Assembly (NCBI GenBank): GCA_963749875.1
Contig: CAVVOX010000004.1
Span: forward strand, 496,001 to 560,000
DNA length: 64,000 nt
Direction of reading: 5' to 3'
From: JAHQVI01 sp963749875
GTDB lineage: Bacteria > Pseudomonadota > Alphaproteobacteria > Rhizobiales > Rhodomicrobiaceae
The notes beneath the pieces are model-generated. The model did not search any database, was not told where the DNA came from, and worked only from the letters and a program-made list of their open reading frames with translations. Position numbers and translations under genes: made by a program. Positions 8,938 to 16,517 of this stretch are shown here, in pieces; the first letter of the stretch is position 1, and every line of letters begins with the position of its first letter.

Positions 8938-8997
8938 TGCGCAAGAATGAGCTGCTTCGGAGAATTTGGGAATCGCCTGAATGGATCAGACCACTAG
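7858..8997 (-). mobile_element. IS630-family element, IS870-like, CTAG target
   Basis: The element carries one transposase gene and is bounded by CTAG on both sides (7858-7861 and 8994-8997). Left end reads CTAGTGGAGCGAC; the right end, read inward, is CTAGTGGTCTGAT, so the terminal inverted repeat is short and imperfect (CTAGTGG then GA three bases later). IS630-family elements duplicate a TA dinucleotide; the IS870 group is known to target CTAG and to use it to complete the transposase stop codon, exactly as seen here. The right CTAG is shared with the 80-bp hairpin element that follows. Confidence 0.85.
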
Positions 8998-9073
8998 TGG
9001 AGCGAATTTGACATTTGAGTCCCGGCCCGCGGCCAGGCTCATTCTCAAATGTCAAATTCAAAAGCTCCACTAG
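8994..9073. repeat. CTAG-bounded hairpin element (MITE-like), copy 1
   Basis: An 80-bp near-perfect palindrome. The left arm is CTAGTGGAGC then GAATTTGACATTTGAG; the right arm is CTCAAATGTCAAATTC, a 4-nt unpaired AAAA, then GCTCCACTAG. The loop is about 24 bases. It abuts the IS at a shared CTAG, and its first 12 bases match the IS left end (CTAGTGGAGCGA). Two elements with the same architecture but other stem sequences are at 23524 and 23615. It is likely a non-autonomous element mobilised by an IS630/IS870-type transposase. Confidence 0.75.
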
Positions 9074-9168
9074 ACGCTGGATTCTCCGCGCAATGACGGG
9101 AAATTGACGGCCCCCATCCGAAAAACCCGCCGCCCATCGCGGCGGCTGATAAGTCTGGAGCTGCGATC

Positions 9169-9705
9169 TTGCAGGACAATTTCTCCTCCGCCCTCACCCA
9201 TGTCCTCAAATTCGAAGGCGGCTATTCCGATCACCCCAGCGATCCCGGCGGGGCGACCAAATTTGGGATCACCCATGCCGTCCTGACTCGCCATCGCGGA
9301 CACCAGGTCGGCAAAGCCGAGGTCAAGGCGCTGACGAAAGAGGAGGCGGCGGCCATCTATCGCGCCGATTATTGGGAGGCTGCGTGTTGCGACGACCTCC
9401 CTTCCGGCCTCGATCTCGCGGTCTTCGACTGCGCGGTCAACCAAGGCGCCGGGCGGGCCAAGCGCTTTTTGCAGCAAGCCGCCAGGGTAACCGTGGACGG
9501 ACGGATCGGCCCGGTCACGCTTGCCGCCGTCAGGGCCGCGCCAAGCGATGCGCTGCTGATCGAATTCATGGCGCGGCGTATGCGCAGCTATGGTCTGCTC
9601 CGCCGCCTTTTCAGAACCTTTGGCCTCGGCTGGTCGCGCCGGCTGATGGCCGTCCATGCGGAAGCGCTCGCACTTCTTCGCGCGCCTGCGCCCCACACCA
9701 TCTGA
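9169..9705 (+). CDS. Phage endolysin, GH108 family muramidase
   Basis: A 178-residue cytosolic muramidase with the GH108 signature near the N terminus: FEGGYSDHPSDPGGATKFG, where Glu16 of EGGY is the catalytic residue in the family. The C-terminal half fits the peptidoglycan-binding part seen in this family (VDGRIGPVTLAAV). There is no signal peptide, so export would need a holin. The start is a TTG at 9169; no in-frame ATG gives the EGGY region enough N terminus. It is the first gene of a lysis cassette (endolysin, holin-like, inner spanin, outer spanin) at the end of the prophage and ends 23 bases before the next gene. Confidence 0.9.
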   Translation: MQDNFSSALTHVLKFEGGYSDHPSDPGGATKFGITHAVLTRHRGHQVGKAEVKALTKEEAAAIYRADYWEAACCDDLPSGLDLAVFDCAVNQGAGRAKRFLQQAARVTVDGRIGPVTLAAVRAAPSDALLIEFMARRMRSYGLLRRLFRTFGLGWSRRLMAVHAEALALLRAPAPHTI

Positions 9706-9728
9706 ACACTCAAATTCGAGGTCCTAAA

Positions 9729-9917
9729 ATGGAGTTCATTCTTCAGCGCCTGCGTGAGCCGTCAACCTATGCCGGCATCGCCGCCTTTCTTGCCGGCTTC
9801 GGCCTGTTGGGGCTCACCGAGCAGGATTGGAATCAGATCTTCGGCGCAGTCGCGGCGGTCGCGGCCGCTGTCGCCATTTTTGCCAAGGAAACGCCCGGCG
9901 ACAGCGGCGAGCAATGA
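9729..9917 (+). CDS. Putative holin, 62 aa
   Basis: The 62-residue product has two hydrophobic segments (about residues 14-30, STYAGIAAFLAGFGLLGL, and 37-52, IFGAVAAVAAAVAIFA) separated by a short acidic turn, and a charged C terminus. This is the topology of a small two-helix holin. It follows the endolysin by 23 bases and overlaps the next gene by four bases (ATGA, 9914-9917). Holin identity rests on topology and position, not on a recognised motif. It would let the endolysin reach the cell wall. Confidence 0.65.
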   Translation: MEFILQRLREPSTYAGIAAFLAGFGLLGLTEQDWNQIFGAVAAVAAAVAIFAKETPGDSGEQ

Positions 9918-10138
9918 GCATCGCTCTTACCATCCTGAAGACCATCCACGCAGCAGCCAATTTTCTCACCGGCCTGATCGCATTCCTCAACAATCGCAGA
10001 CAGATTGAGGCCGGTGAGGAGAAGGCCGCCGCCCGATCGCTCAAGGAACAAAATATCCGTGTTCAGAAAGCTCGCGCTGCTCGGCGTTCCGTTGACACTC
10101 GCAGCCTGCCAGACGACGACCCCTACCGCCGTGATTGA
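9914..10138 (+). CDS. Putative inner-membrane spanin (Rz-like)
   Basis: The ATG overlaps the holin stop. The 74-residue product has one N-terminal membrane helix (about residues 5-26) followed by a charged, helix-forming region (NNRRQIEAGEEKAAARSLKE), with the periplasmic C terminus ending DDDPYRRD. One N-terminal helix plus a coiled-coil-prone tail is the layout of an i-spanin. A lipoprotein ORF begins inside it in the +1 frame, the classical Rz/Rz1 arrangement. The protein is shorter than the lambda Rz protein. Identification is by architecture and context. Confidence 0.65.
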   Translation: MSIALTILKTIHAAANFLTGLIAFLNNRRQIEAGEEKAAARSLKEQNIRVQKARAARRSVDTRSLPDDDPYRRD

Positions 10139-10253
10139 CACGAGCTGCCTCGCAATGGAGCCGATAACCTATTCGCGGCACGATACGTCTGCGACAGTGA
10201 CCCAGATCAGACAACACAACGCGGCCTATTCGTCGCTTTGCGGCGCGAAGTAA
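10059..10253 (+). CDS. Putative outer-membrane spanin lipoprotein (Rz1-like), nested out of frame
   Basis: A GTG start at 10059, with AAGGA 11 bases upstream, opens a 64-residue frame shifted relative to the i-spanin gene and overlapping it by 80 bases. The product starts with a lipoprotein signal: basic start FRK, hydrophobic core, lipobox LTLAAC with Cys17. The mature part contains two further cysteines and the stretch DTSCLAMEPITYS..DT...TVTQIRQHNAAY, a pattern I associate with a widespread small phage protein. The lipobox, nesting and position after endolysin and holin make an o-spanin the best reading. Automated annotation often misses such nested genes. Confidence 0.65.
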   Translation: MFRKLALLGVPLTLAACQTTTPTAVIDTSCLAMEPITYSRHDTSATVTQIRQHNAAYSSLCGAK

Positions 10254-10355
10254 TACGCAAAATTCCTGATGCAGCAGGCCGACATATATTAAAATCGCTA
10301 TTAATGTTTTTCGAATATTTTAGAGAAAGTTTCAGTTTCGAGTACAGAGTAGACC

Positions 10356-10748
10356 ATGTTGAACAATGCCGATCTTGAGATATGCGCCCGCACCGTCGCC
10401 GAGCTGGGATGCGATCAGCCCGAGGAGGTGCGATCCTCTCTGGCCTGGGTGCTCAAGAACAGGTTCGAACAGGTGAAATCGGCTTTCGGAACGCTCCCGG
10501 ACATCCCCCAGGCTTGCGAAAGCGTGTTGCGCGAAGCGCTCCCGCTGCGGAGACGGCGAGGCGGCGCGCTTCCCCTGTCGGATGCCGAGCTGTGCCGGAT
10601 TCGCGCGACCAACTATCTCGTCTGGGCGGGAGATCTCGCTGACCGGACCGGGGGCGCCATCGCATGTCACCGGCATGACACCAGTCCGGCCTGGTCGCGC
10701 CATCGGACGCCCACGGCCCTTCTCGGTTCATTTTTATTCTTTCGTTGA
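10356..10748 (+). CDS. Cell wall hydrolase, SleB/CwlJ-like
   Basis: The 130-residue product matches the Hydrolase_2 (SleB/CwlJ) layout in short form: ICARTVAELG at the N terminus, where Glu16 is placed like the catalytic glutamate of this family, SLAWVLKNRFEQ, and a C-terminal ACHRHDTSPAWSR..PTALLGSFLFF that resembles the G-T-H-F-H...P-W......I-G-x-H-x-F-Y end of the family. There is no signal peptide. It follows the lysis cassette by 102 bases and may be the last prophage gene or a host gene next to it. The fold assignment is moderately sure; activity is not shown. Confidence 0.6.
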   Translation: MLNNADLEICARTVAELGCDQPEEVRSSLAWVLKNRFEQVKSAFGTLPDIPQACESVLREALPLRRRRGGALPLSDAELCRIRATNYLVWAGDLADRTGGAIACHRHDTSPAWSRHRTPTALLGSFLFFR

Positions 10749-10842
10749 GCCCGATCCGCCATATTAATAGGGGCTGACTGCATATTCATGACGCATTCAC
10801 GCGCACCGTGCATTCTTAACCAAGGAAAGAGAATGCAAAACG

Positions 10843-11121
10843 ATGATGAGATGGGCGCATAAAACTCTGCTGGCTGTTCTTGCCGTGTTGGCTGTGGGGA
10901 CCACGGAACCCGCTGCGCAAGGGAACTGTGCGCCCAACTGGACGCCGAACCAGTATAAGTCCTTCAGCGACATTCAGAACGAGATCAAGAAGCAGTATGG
11001 CGAGGTGCGAATATTGCGCGTTGCCTTGTGTGACCAGGGCGGGAACGCCTATTTTCAAGTTGTCATAATTTCCGGCCGGGGCGAGGTTCGCCGCATTCAG
11101 CTCGCCGCATCTTCCAAATGA
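10843..11121 (+). CDS. feuN: Small exported protein in front of feuPQ, FeuN-like
   Basis: A 92-residue protein with a clear signal peptide (hydrophobic core LLAVLAVLAVG, likely cleavage after EPAAQ or nearby) and a mature part of about 65 residues resembling a PepSY-type fold. It lies directly upstream of the response regulator and kinase. In Sinorhizobium meliloti a small periplasmic protein, FeuN, encoded beside feuPQ restrains the FeuQ kinase; the same role is proposed here. Two ATGs (10843, 10846) are possible. A purine-rich AAGGAAAGAG stretch precedes them, closer to a ten-codon mini-ORF (10833-10862) that overlaps the start and could couple translation. Confidence 0.6.
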   Translation: MMRWAHKTLLAVLAVLAVGTTEPAAQGNCAPNWTPNQYKSFSDIQNEIKKQYGEVRILRVALCDQGGNAYFQVVIISGRGEVRRIQLAASSK

Positions 11122-11216
11122 GCGGCGCGGATGACGGGGCTCGGGAAGATCATTGCGGGCAACACGGAATTGTTGCAAAAACGCAAGATGCCGAACAGTT
11201 TAACGAAGGCACGGTA

Positions 11217-11888
11217 ATGAGGCTTCTTGTAGTCGAAGACGATCGCGACCTGAACCGCCAGCTCGTATCCGTTCTCAGTCAGGCCGGCTATGCGGTCGAC
11301 GCCGCTTTCGACGGCGAGGAGGGCCATTTCCTCGGCGACACCGAGCCTTACGACGCGGTCATCCTCGATCTCGGCCTGCCCAAGCTTGACGGATTGAGCG
11401 TTCTGGAAAACTGGCGGCGCGACGATCGCCGCATGCCGGTGCTGATCCTGACGGCGCGGGATCGCTGGAGTGACAAGGTCGCCGGCATCGACGCCGGGGC
11501 CGACGATTATGTCGCCAAGCCGTTCCACGTCGAGGAGGTCCTCGCGCGCGTCCGTGCGCTCCTGCGGCGGAGCGTGGGCCAGGCCAAGAGCGAGCTCGAA
11601 TGCGGTCCGCTGCGGCTCGACACGAAAATGGCGCGCGTCACCTATAATGGCGTTCCAGTCAAGCTGACCTCGCTGGAATACCGGCTCCTCGCCTATCTGA
11701 TGCATCACCAAGGCCGCGTCGTGCCGCGTCTGGAACTCGTCGAGCATCTTTACGAACAGGATTTCGACCGCGATTCCAATACGGTCGAGGTGTTTATCGG
11801 CCGTCTGAGAAAGAAGCTCTCGCCAGACGCGATCGTGACCGTGCGCGGCCTGGGCTATCGCCTGAACTCGTTAGAAAATGAAGCGTAA
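11217..11888 (+). CDS. feuP: OmpR-family response regulator, FeuP-like
   Basis: A 223-residue regulator: receiver domain (about 1-118) with acidic pocket EDD at 7-9, phospho-acceptor Asp51 in VILDLGLPKLDG, Thr in ILTARD and Lys in AKPFH; then a winged-helix DNA-binding domain with NTVEVFIGRLRKKL and the final VTVRGLGYRL. The ATG at 11217 is preferred over upstream in-frame starts because the receiver begins there (MRLLVVEDD). It overlaps the kinase start by 11 bases. In rhizobia and Brucella the FeuP/FeuQ pair controls export of cyclic glucans and other envelope functions; the targets here are unknown. Confidence 0.8.
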   Translation: MRLLVVEDDRDLNRQLVSVLSQAGYAVDAAFDGEEGHFLGDTEPYDAVILDLGLPKLDGLSVLENWRRDDRRMPVLILTARDRWSDKVAGIDAGADDYVAKPFHVEEVLARVRALLRRSVGQAKSELECGPLRLDTKMARVTYNGVPVKLTSLEYRLLAYLMHHQGRVVPRLELVEHLYEQDFDRDSNTVEVFIGRLRKKLSPDAIVTVRGLGYRLNSLENEA

Positions 11889-13257
11889 CTCGCTCTCTCG
11901 GCGTCTCTTCCTGTCATCGGCCGTCTGGACCCTCCTCGTTCTCCCGATCGCTGCCGTGGTGCTCATTTCGCTCTACCGTGACGCGGTGGAGCGCAGTTTC
12001 GACGCGCGGCTCAATCAGTATCTGGAATATCTGATCGCGATCACCTCGCCGGACCAGGGGATCGACATTCTCGAGCCGACCAGTCTGGGCGAGCCGCTGT
12101 TCAGCCTGCCGTCCTCCGGTTGGTATTGGGAGATTAAGGCTCTAGCCGGCGCGCATCTCGGGTTCAAGTCCAGCTCGCTTGCCTCCGAAACTCTGACGCT
12201 GCCGAGCGAAGCCGGCATCGCCCCGGACGCGACCGATATCCGGAAGGCTTATCTCCCCGGCCCGGAGAAGCAGTCATTGCGCGTGCTCGAGCGCGAGATC
12301 ACGATCACCCAAAAAGATCAGCAGCGCCGCTATATCTACGCCGTCGCCGGCGACGCCGACGAGATCGCTGCCGAGGTCGGCGCATTCGGCACCATGCTGG
12401 CTATTGCCTTCTGCCTTCTCGGCGCTGGTCTGCTCATCGCCACCTTCTTCCAGGTCCGCTTCGGGCTCCGGCCCTTGCGCGGCATTGGCGAAAAGCTGGC
12501 GGCGATCCGTTCGGGCAAGGCCTCGCGGCTTGAGGGCAGCCTGCCGGAGGAGATCCAGCCTCTGCAGGAAGAGCTTAACGCGCTCATTCTGTCCAACCAG
12601 GCGATTATCGAGCGTGCACGCACCCATGTCGGCAATCTGGCTCATGCGCTGAAGACCCCGCTCAGCGTCATTACGAACGAAGCGCGGGAATTGGACGACG
12701 AGTTCGCCGACAAAGTTGCCGAGCAGGCCGAGCTCATGCGGGAGCATATCACCCATCACCTGTCCCGGGCACAGGTCGCGGCGCGCATGAGCATCGTCGG
12801 CGGCGTGACCGATGTCAGCGACACTTTGAACTCCCTGACGAACACGCTTTCGCGCATCTACTCGGAACGAAACATAAACTTCCGCGTCGAATGTCCCCCC
12901 GATGCGAAGTTCCGCGGCGAGAAGCAGGATCTGCAGGAAATGGTCGGCAATCTCCTCGACAATGCGTGCAAATGGGCCGAATCAAAAGTGAGCGTTCAGG
13001 TCGAGACGGGAGCGGCGCCGAAGTCCTCGAACGTCAAGTTCCTGACGGTTTTTGTGGATGATGACGGGCCCGGCCTTTCGCCTTCCGAGCTTGAAACCGT
13101 TACGACGCGCGGAAAGCGGCTTGACGAGACAAAGCCGGGCTCCGGCCTTGGTCTTTCAATAGTTGCGGATCTCTCGGAGATGTATTACGGCAGCTTCGTG
13201 CTTCAGCATGCGCCCTCCGGCGGTGTGCGGGCGAAGCTGACTTTGCCGGCGGCCTAG
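11878..13257 (+). CDS. feuQ: Sensor histidine kinase, FeuQ-like
   Basis: A 459-residue membrane kinase: N-terminal helix (about 12-32), a periplasmic sensor of about 145 residues, second helix (about 175-198), HAMP-like linker, phospho-acceptor His256 in NLAHALKTPLS, and an ATPase domain with N box (GNLLDNACKWA), G1 (DDDGPGLS) and G2 (SGLGLSIV). It is translated from an ATG overlapping the feuP end. The small exported protein two genes upstream is a probable ligand or inhibitor of its sensor domain. The stop TAG (13255-13257) lies in the CTAG that starts a repeat element. Confidence 0.85.
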   Translation: MKRNSLSRRLFLSSAVWTLLVLPIAAVVLISLYRDAVERSFDARLNQYLEYLIAITSPDQGIDILEPTSLGEPLFSLPSSGWYWEIKALAGAHLGFKSSSLASETLTLPSEAGIAPDATDIRKAYLPGPEKQSLRVLEREITITQKDQQRRYIYAVAGDADEIAAEVGAFGTMLAIAFCLLGAGLLIATFFQVRFGLRPLRGIGEKLAAIRSGKASRLEGSLPEEIQPLQEELNALILSNQAIIERARTHVGNLAHALKTPLSVITNEARELDDEFADKVAEQAELMREHITHHLSRAQVAARMSIVGGVTDVSDTLNSLTNTLSRIYSERNINFRVECPPDAKFRGEKQDLQEMVGNLLDNACKWAESKVSVQVETGAAPKSSNVKFLTVFVDDDGPGLSPSELETVTTRGKRLDETKPGSGLGLSIVADLSEMYYGSFVLQHAPSGGVRAKLTLPAA

Positions 13258-13309
13258 CGCAACGCGCCTCCAGATCGAGGCGGACAGTTGCGCGAACTTG
13301 TCGATCTAG
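13254..13309. repeat. CTAGCGCAACGCG-type repeat, copy A
   Basis: A 56-bp element from CTAG (13254) to GATCTAG (13309). It begins CTAGCGCAACGCGCCTCC, contains CAGTTGCGCGAACTTG and ends TCGATCTAG. The GCGCAAC near the start is the complement of GTTGCGC in the middle, so it can fold. The same start and end occur at 29114-29157 and 53429-53516. The first CTAG supplies the feuQ stop codon. Confidence 0.6.
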
Positions 13310-13418
13310 GCTGTCGCAAAAAAGCCAGATTGCATGGTATAGCTCACAACCGGGTTGGGCGGAACCAAATCGAAATGCAGCGCTTGGAAGCAGCATTTTT
13401 TCATTCAACGGGGACAAT

Positions 13419-13877
13419 ATGAGACTTAGCGCAATTTTGGCCGCGGCGGTCATCGTTTTACCGCTTTGGAGTTGTGGCCCCCCCGGCAGCCGCCAGGAAG
13501 GCGGCACGGTGGTCGGCGCCGTTGCGGGCGGTATCATCGGCAATCAGTTCGGAAGCGGCGCCGGGCGCGCCCTTGCCACCGCCGCGGGCGTCGTGGTCGG
13601 CGGCATCATCGGCAGCGAAATCGGGCGTGATCTCGACGAGCAGGACCGGCGCTATGCGCTGGAAGCCGAGTACCGCGCGCTCGAAGAGGATGAGGAAAGC
13701 CGCTGGCAGAACGAAGAGTCCGGCCATCATGGCTATATCAGGCCGCGCCGATCGTACAGGGAAGCCGGACGGACCTGCCGTGAATATGAGCACACGGTCT
13801 ATATCGACGATGAGCCGAAGACGCTCACCGGCACGGCCTGCCGCCAGCCGGACGGCACCTGGAGAAATGTAAGCTAA
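13419..13877 (+). CDS. Glycine-zipper surface lipoprotein, 17 kDa antigen-like
   Basis: A 152-residue protein with a lipoprotein-type signal (core LSAILAAAVIVLPL, lipobox PLWSC, Cys19), then two glycine-zipper stretches (about residues 28-46, GTVVGAVAGGIIGNQFGSG, and 50-68, ALATAAGVVVGGIIGSEIG) as in the Rickettsia 17 kDa surface-antigen/glycine-zipper 2TM family. The C-terminal part is charged and contains two cysteines (TCREYEHTVYIDDEPKTLTG..C). It is expected in the outer membrane or periplasm. It stands alone between feuQ and a terminator, with its own 160-base upstream gap. Confidence 0.8.
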   Translation: MRLSAILAAAVIVLPLWSCGPPGSRQEGGTVVGAVAGGIIGNQFGSGAGRALATAAGVVVGGIIGSEIGRDLDEQDRRYALEAEYRALEEDEESRWQNEESGHHGYIRPRRSYREAGRTCREYEHTVYIDDEPKTLTGTACRQPDGTWRNVS

Positions 13878-13926
13878 GCGTGAGCCCAAGAACAGGCTGA
13901 GACCTTAAGACTTTTGGATTTAAGAC

Positions 13927-13956
13927 GCGCCCGCCGGAAAGGCGGGCGCTTTTTTT
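13927..13956 (+). terminator. Rho-independent terminator
   Basis: A perfect 9-bp stem GCGCCCGCC (13927-13935) / GGCGGGCGC (13941-13949) with loop GGAAA is followed by seven T residues. It lies about 50 bases after the glycine-zipper gene. The gene on the other strand ends at 14019, so it probably ends the forward transcript. Confidence 0.85.
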
Positions 13957-14018
13957 GTTTTTGATGTGAGGCGCCGTGTGTCGGCTTGCCTACAGCCGCC
14001 GTACGGACGTTTCGATGT

Positions 14019-16127
14019 CTACCGCGCGGGACGGATGCAGCGGCCGCGGATCGGCACCTTGCCACGAGGACATCTCCGCTTAACCGACGCCTTGCGGATG
14101 CAGCGAAATGCCGATTTGCCTATGCGCTTAAGCTGCGTCCTGCGAGGGCAGACACATCTCCGCCCGCGAGGCTTCCCGTTTATGCAGCGAACCTTGGCGA
14201 CCCGCTTCTTGCAGCGCCAGGCATGTTTCCCGATCTTGACCTTCTTCATTCGCGCGCCGCAAAGGCAAGCCTGGCCGCGGACCTGCCCGCCTTTGCAAAC
14301 GGTCCTGACCGGCTTTTCGACACAGCGCCAGGCTCGCTTGGCGATTCTGACGCGGCGCTTTGTCTTTCCGCAGACGCAGCGATTGCCGCGGACATCGCCG
14401 CCACGGCAACGAATCGGCGTGGGATCGGCGACCACCTTGCCAGGATTATGGCTGCTGCTATGCGTCGGCTTTACGGGAACGCCCAGATCTGTTGCGCCCG
14501 TCTCGGCCGAGGGCTTCACGCAGCCATAATCATGTCCGCGCAAATCGACGATCTTAAGTTTGCCTCTGAAACGCGTTTTCAAGGCGCAACTGACATGCTC
14601 GTTCTTGCTTATGTGGATCGGCAGAATATCGGTCGCGATGAATGTGCTTGCATCCGTCTGCATTGCCTTTGCCTTGCGCTTGAACCTGCGGCCGGCGGTG
14701 CAATCGAGCTGGTAGGGAATTCGGCCGGTCCGGTCGGCGCGGAAGCTGACGGCAATGCTTTCCTTGCGGGGGCAGCTTCTGCCCTTCTCCCGGAAGCTTA
14801 TTTTGCCGCCGACGACATCGAGGCAATCCACCTTCAGCGGCGTCCAGCCCGAATTAACGCCCGGATCCTTCTTCAGCTCGGCGATCATCTGGGCATCGAA
14901 TTCCCCGATCTTGAAAGTCCGCTTGGCTTGTGCGGTGTAGCGGTCGCCGTCACGCTTGGCTTTGACCGTGCCTTCGCGGACGACAAGTCCGCCCTGATGC
15001 TTTATCCGATAAGCGATATTGCCGGGACGATTGGCGGCAAAATCCAACGTCTCCACGACCTTTTTCGGGCAAGCCGGCCCCTTCTGAACCTTATAGGACA
15101 GCCACATGCTCGTGACCTGGAATGGCGGGCAATCGATCTTGATCGTCTCGACCTTGCTCTTCGGTCCGTCGACGACCGCGACACGGAAATGGTGCCGTCC
15201 GGGATCGAGCTGGTAGCGTTTCATCCGCTCGACGCGCCACCAGCTCTTGTTTCCGAGCGTGACCCTGCGCGGCTCAATGACGATTTCCTCAGACCGCTTT
15301 CCATTATGCAGGAATCGAAAATGCGCCTCGGTCTTTTTCTCGTAATCGATGAACGCCGACACTTCGACTTGCTTGGGGCAGGTCTCGCCAACCTGTTTGA
15401 CGCGAATATCGACGCTTTTCGCATGCAGCACGAAGTCCGCGACGCGCGGATCGGTCTTGTTCAGACACACGACATCGGCGGGAAAGGTCGTGTGCGCGAT
15501 GGCCGGGCGGCTCCTTGCGCCATCCGGATACCAACCGGTCCACGAAACGAAATTCGTGCCGACCCAGGGACCGGCGCTGAAACCGGCATGAACGGTCAGT
15601 TGGATCTGACCAGCTACCCGGTCGACAGGCGGCGGTTGGTCGAAGGCCGCATTGCACATGTCGATGACGGCCTGATCGCGATTGAAGCCGATCCCCGGCT
15701 GTCCCGTGCTCACGGCTTTCACGGCATCCATTCGAAATGTGGCGTGCGTTTCGACGTGCTTTTCATAGGTACCGTCGTGGGCGCCTTTCACATCGCTCGA
15801 TAATTGGCTGGTCCAGGCCGGGTCTCCGGTCGTGATCACCCAACCGTAAATTCTATGGCCGGACTTGACCTTCGCATCGAGTTTGAACCGCGTTTCCACC
15901 TCGCCCACGAGACGAGTGTAATGCTCTCCATCATGGCCGACGAAGATTTTCGCGGCGGCCGGTCTCCCGCTACCGCCGGGGCTCCATTCGATCGATGCGC
16001 TCTTGAATGGGTGGGGCGTACTCGAATGATCCGCCGACGCCGGCTGAAACATCAGCGACAGCAGGCTAAAAGTGACTGCCGCAAAGCCAAATTTTGATGA
16101 TACGGAACAGGTCACGACATCCTCCAT
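14019..16127 (-). CDS. Large exported protein with C-terminal cysteine-repeat tail
   Basis: The product is about 702 residues. Two starts are credible: ATG at 16127 (GGGAGA 7 bases before) and GTG at 16115 (GGAGG 5 bases before); both leave a signal peptide ending near QPASA. The middle (about 60-530) has several beta-rich repeats each with a C-P-[KR]-[KE] motif (ETCPKQVEV, PACPKKVVE, RSCPRKESI), suggesting tandem Ig-like domains. The last about 150 residues hold four repeats of C-x-G-G-x-x-R-G-x-x-C-x-C, spaced by basic stretches ending W/F-R-C. I do not recognise a function; a surface or matrix protein is an inference. A 605-codon antisense frame is a shadow. Confidence 0.75.
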   Translation of the reverse strand: MEDVVTCSVSSKFGFAAVTFSLLSLMFQPASADHSSTPHPFKSASIEWSPGGSGRPAAAKIFVGHDGEHYTRLVGEVETRFKLDAKVKSGHRIYGWVITTGDPAWTSQLSSDVKGAHDGTYEKHVETHATFRMDAVKAVSTGQPGIGFNRDQAVIDMCNAAFDQPPPVDRVAGQIQLTVHAGFSAGPWVGTNFVSWTGWYPDGARSRPAIAHTTFPADVVCLNKTDPRVADFVLHAKSVDIRVKQVGETCPKQVEVSAFIDYEKKTEAHFRFLHNGKRSEEIVIEPRRVTLGNKSWWRVERMKRYQLDPGRHHFRVAVVDGPKSKVETIKIDCPPFQVTSMWLSYKVQKGPACPKKVVETLDFAANRPGNIAYRIKHQGGLVVREGTVKAKRDGDRYTAQAKRTFKIGEFDAQMIAELKKDPGVNSGWTPLKVDCLDVVGGKISFREKGRSCPRKESIAVSFRADRTGRIPYQLDCTAGRRFKRKAKAMQTDASTFIATDILPIHISKNEHVSCALKTRFRGKLKIVDLRGHDYGCVKPSAETGATDLGVPVKPTHSSSHNPGKVVADPTPIRCRGGDVRGNRCVCGKTKRRVRIAKRAWRCVEKPVRTVCKGGQVRGQACLCGARMKKVKIGKHAWRCKKRVAKVRCINGKPRGRRCVCPRRTQLKRIGKSAFRCIRKASVKRRCPRGKVPIRGRCIRPAR

Positions 16128-16517
16128 TGAAAAGTCTCCCAATGGTTGGTCGCGGCCAAAGAGGAAAATGTTCAAAAGGCGAGACGACAAATATCTGCAA
16201 CGCTGCGCCGTCTAGGAAAAACGCAATTCCCGATTCGGGCCAAAGATACGAGGGGGGCGTTTATTGCCATCCCTCAACAAAAACATCCAATTTTTCTAAA
16301 ATCTATTCGATGAGATGAATATCGAATCTGCGTGGAGTTCGCTTATACAGCGCTGGAGACGTCAAGGCCTTACGTGCAGAAAGTTAACCTCGAGGCCCAA
16401 AACAGAACTCAAAACCAACACGCCATCGGATGTGACCGTGCGCCGCGGAGCGTGTTTTTCCTTGATTACCGGCGCGCCAGTCTTGATATCAGTGCTGGAA
16501 GGTCCCACTGAGCATCG
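16128..16517. promoter_or_regulatory. Divergent intergenic region between exported protein and ccm operon
   Basis: This 390-base stretch must hold the promoters of both divergent units. It is A+T-richer around 16262-16325 and contains an inverted repeat ATTCGAT (16305-16311) / ATCGAAT (16321-16327), a possible operator. A 68-codon frame (16315-16521) overlaps the ccmI start as ATGA but lacks a good ribosome site and protein-like composition, so I do not call it. No clear -35/-10 pair could be fixed by eye. Confidence 0.35.

Noticed and set aside
13986..15803. 605-codon frame antisense to the large exported protein
   Set aside because: Sense strand has a signal peptide and cysteine repeats; the antisense frame has no start signal or recognisable motif.
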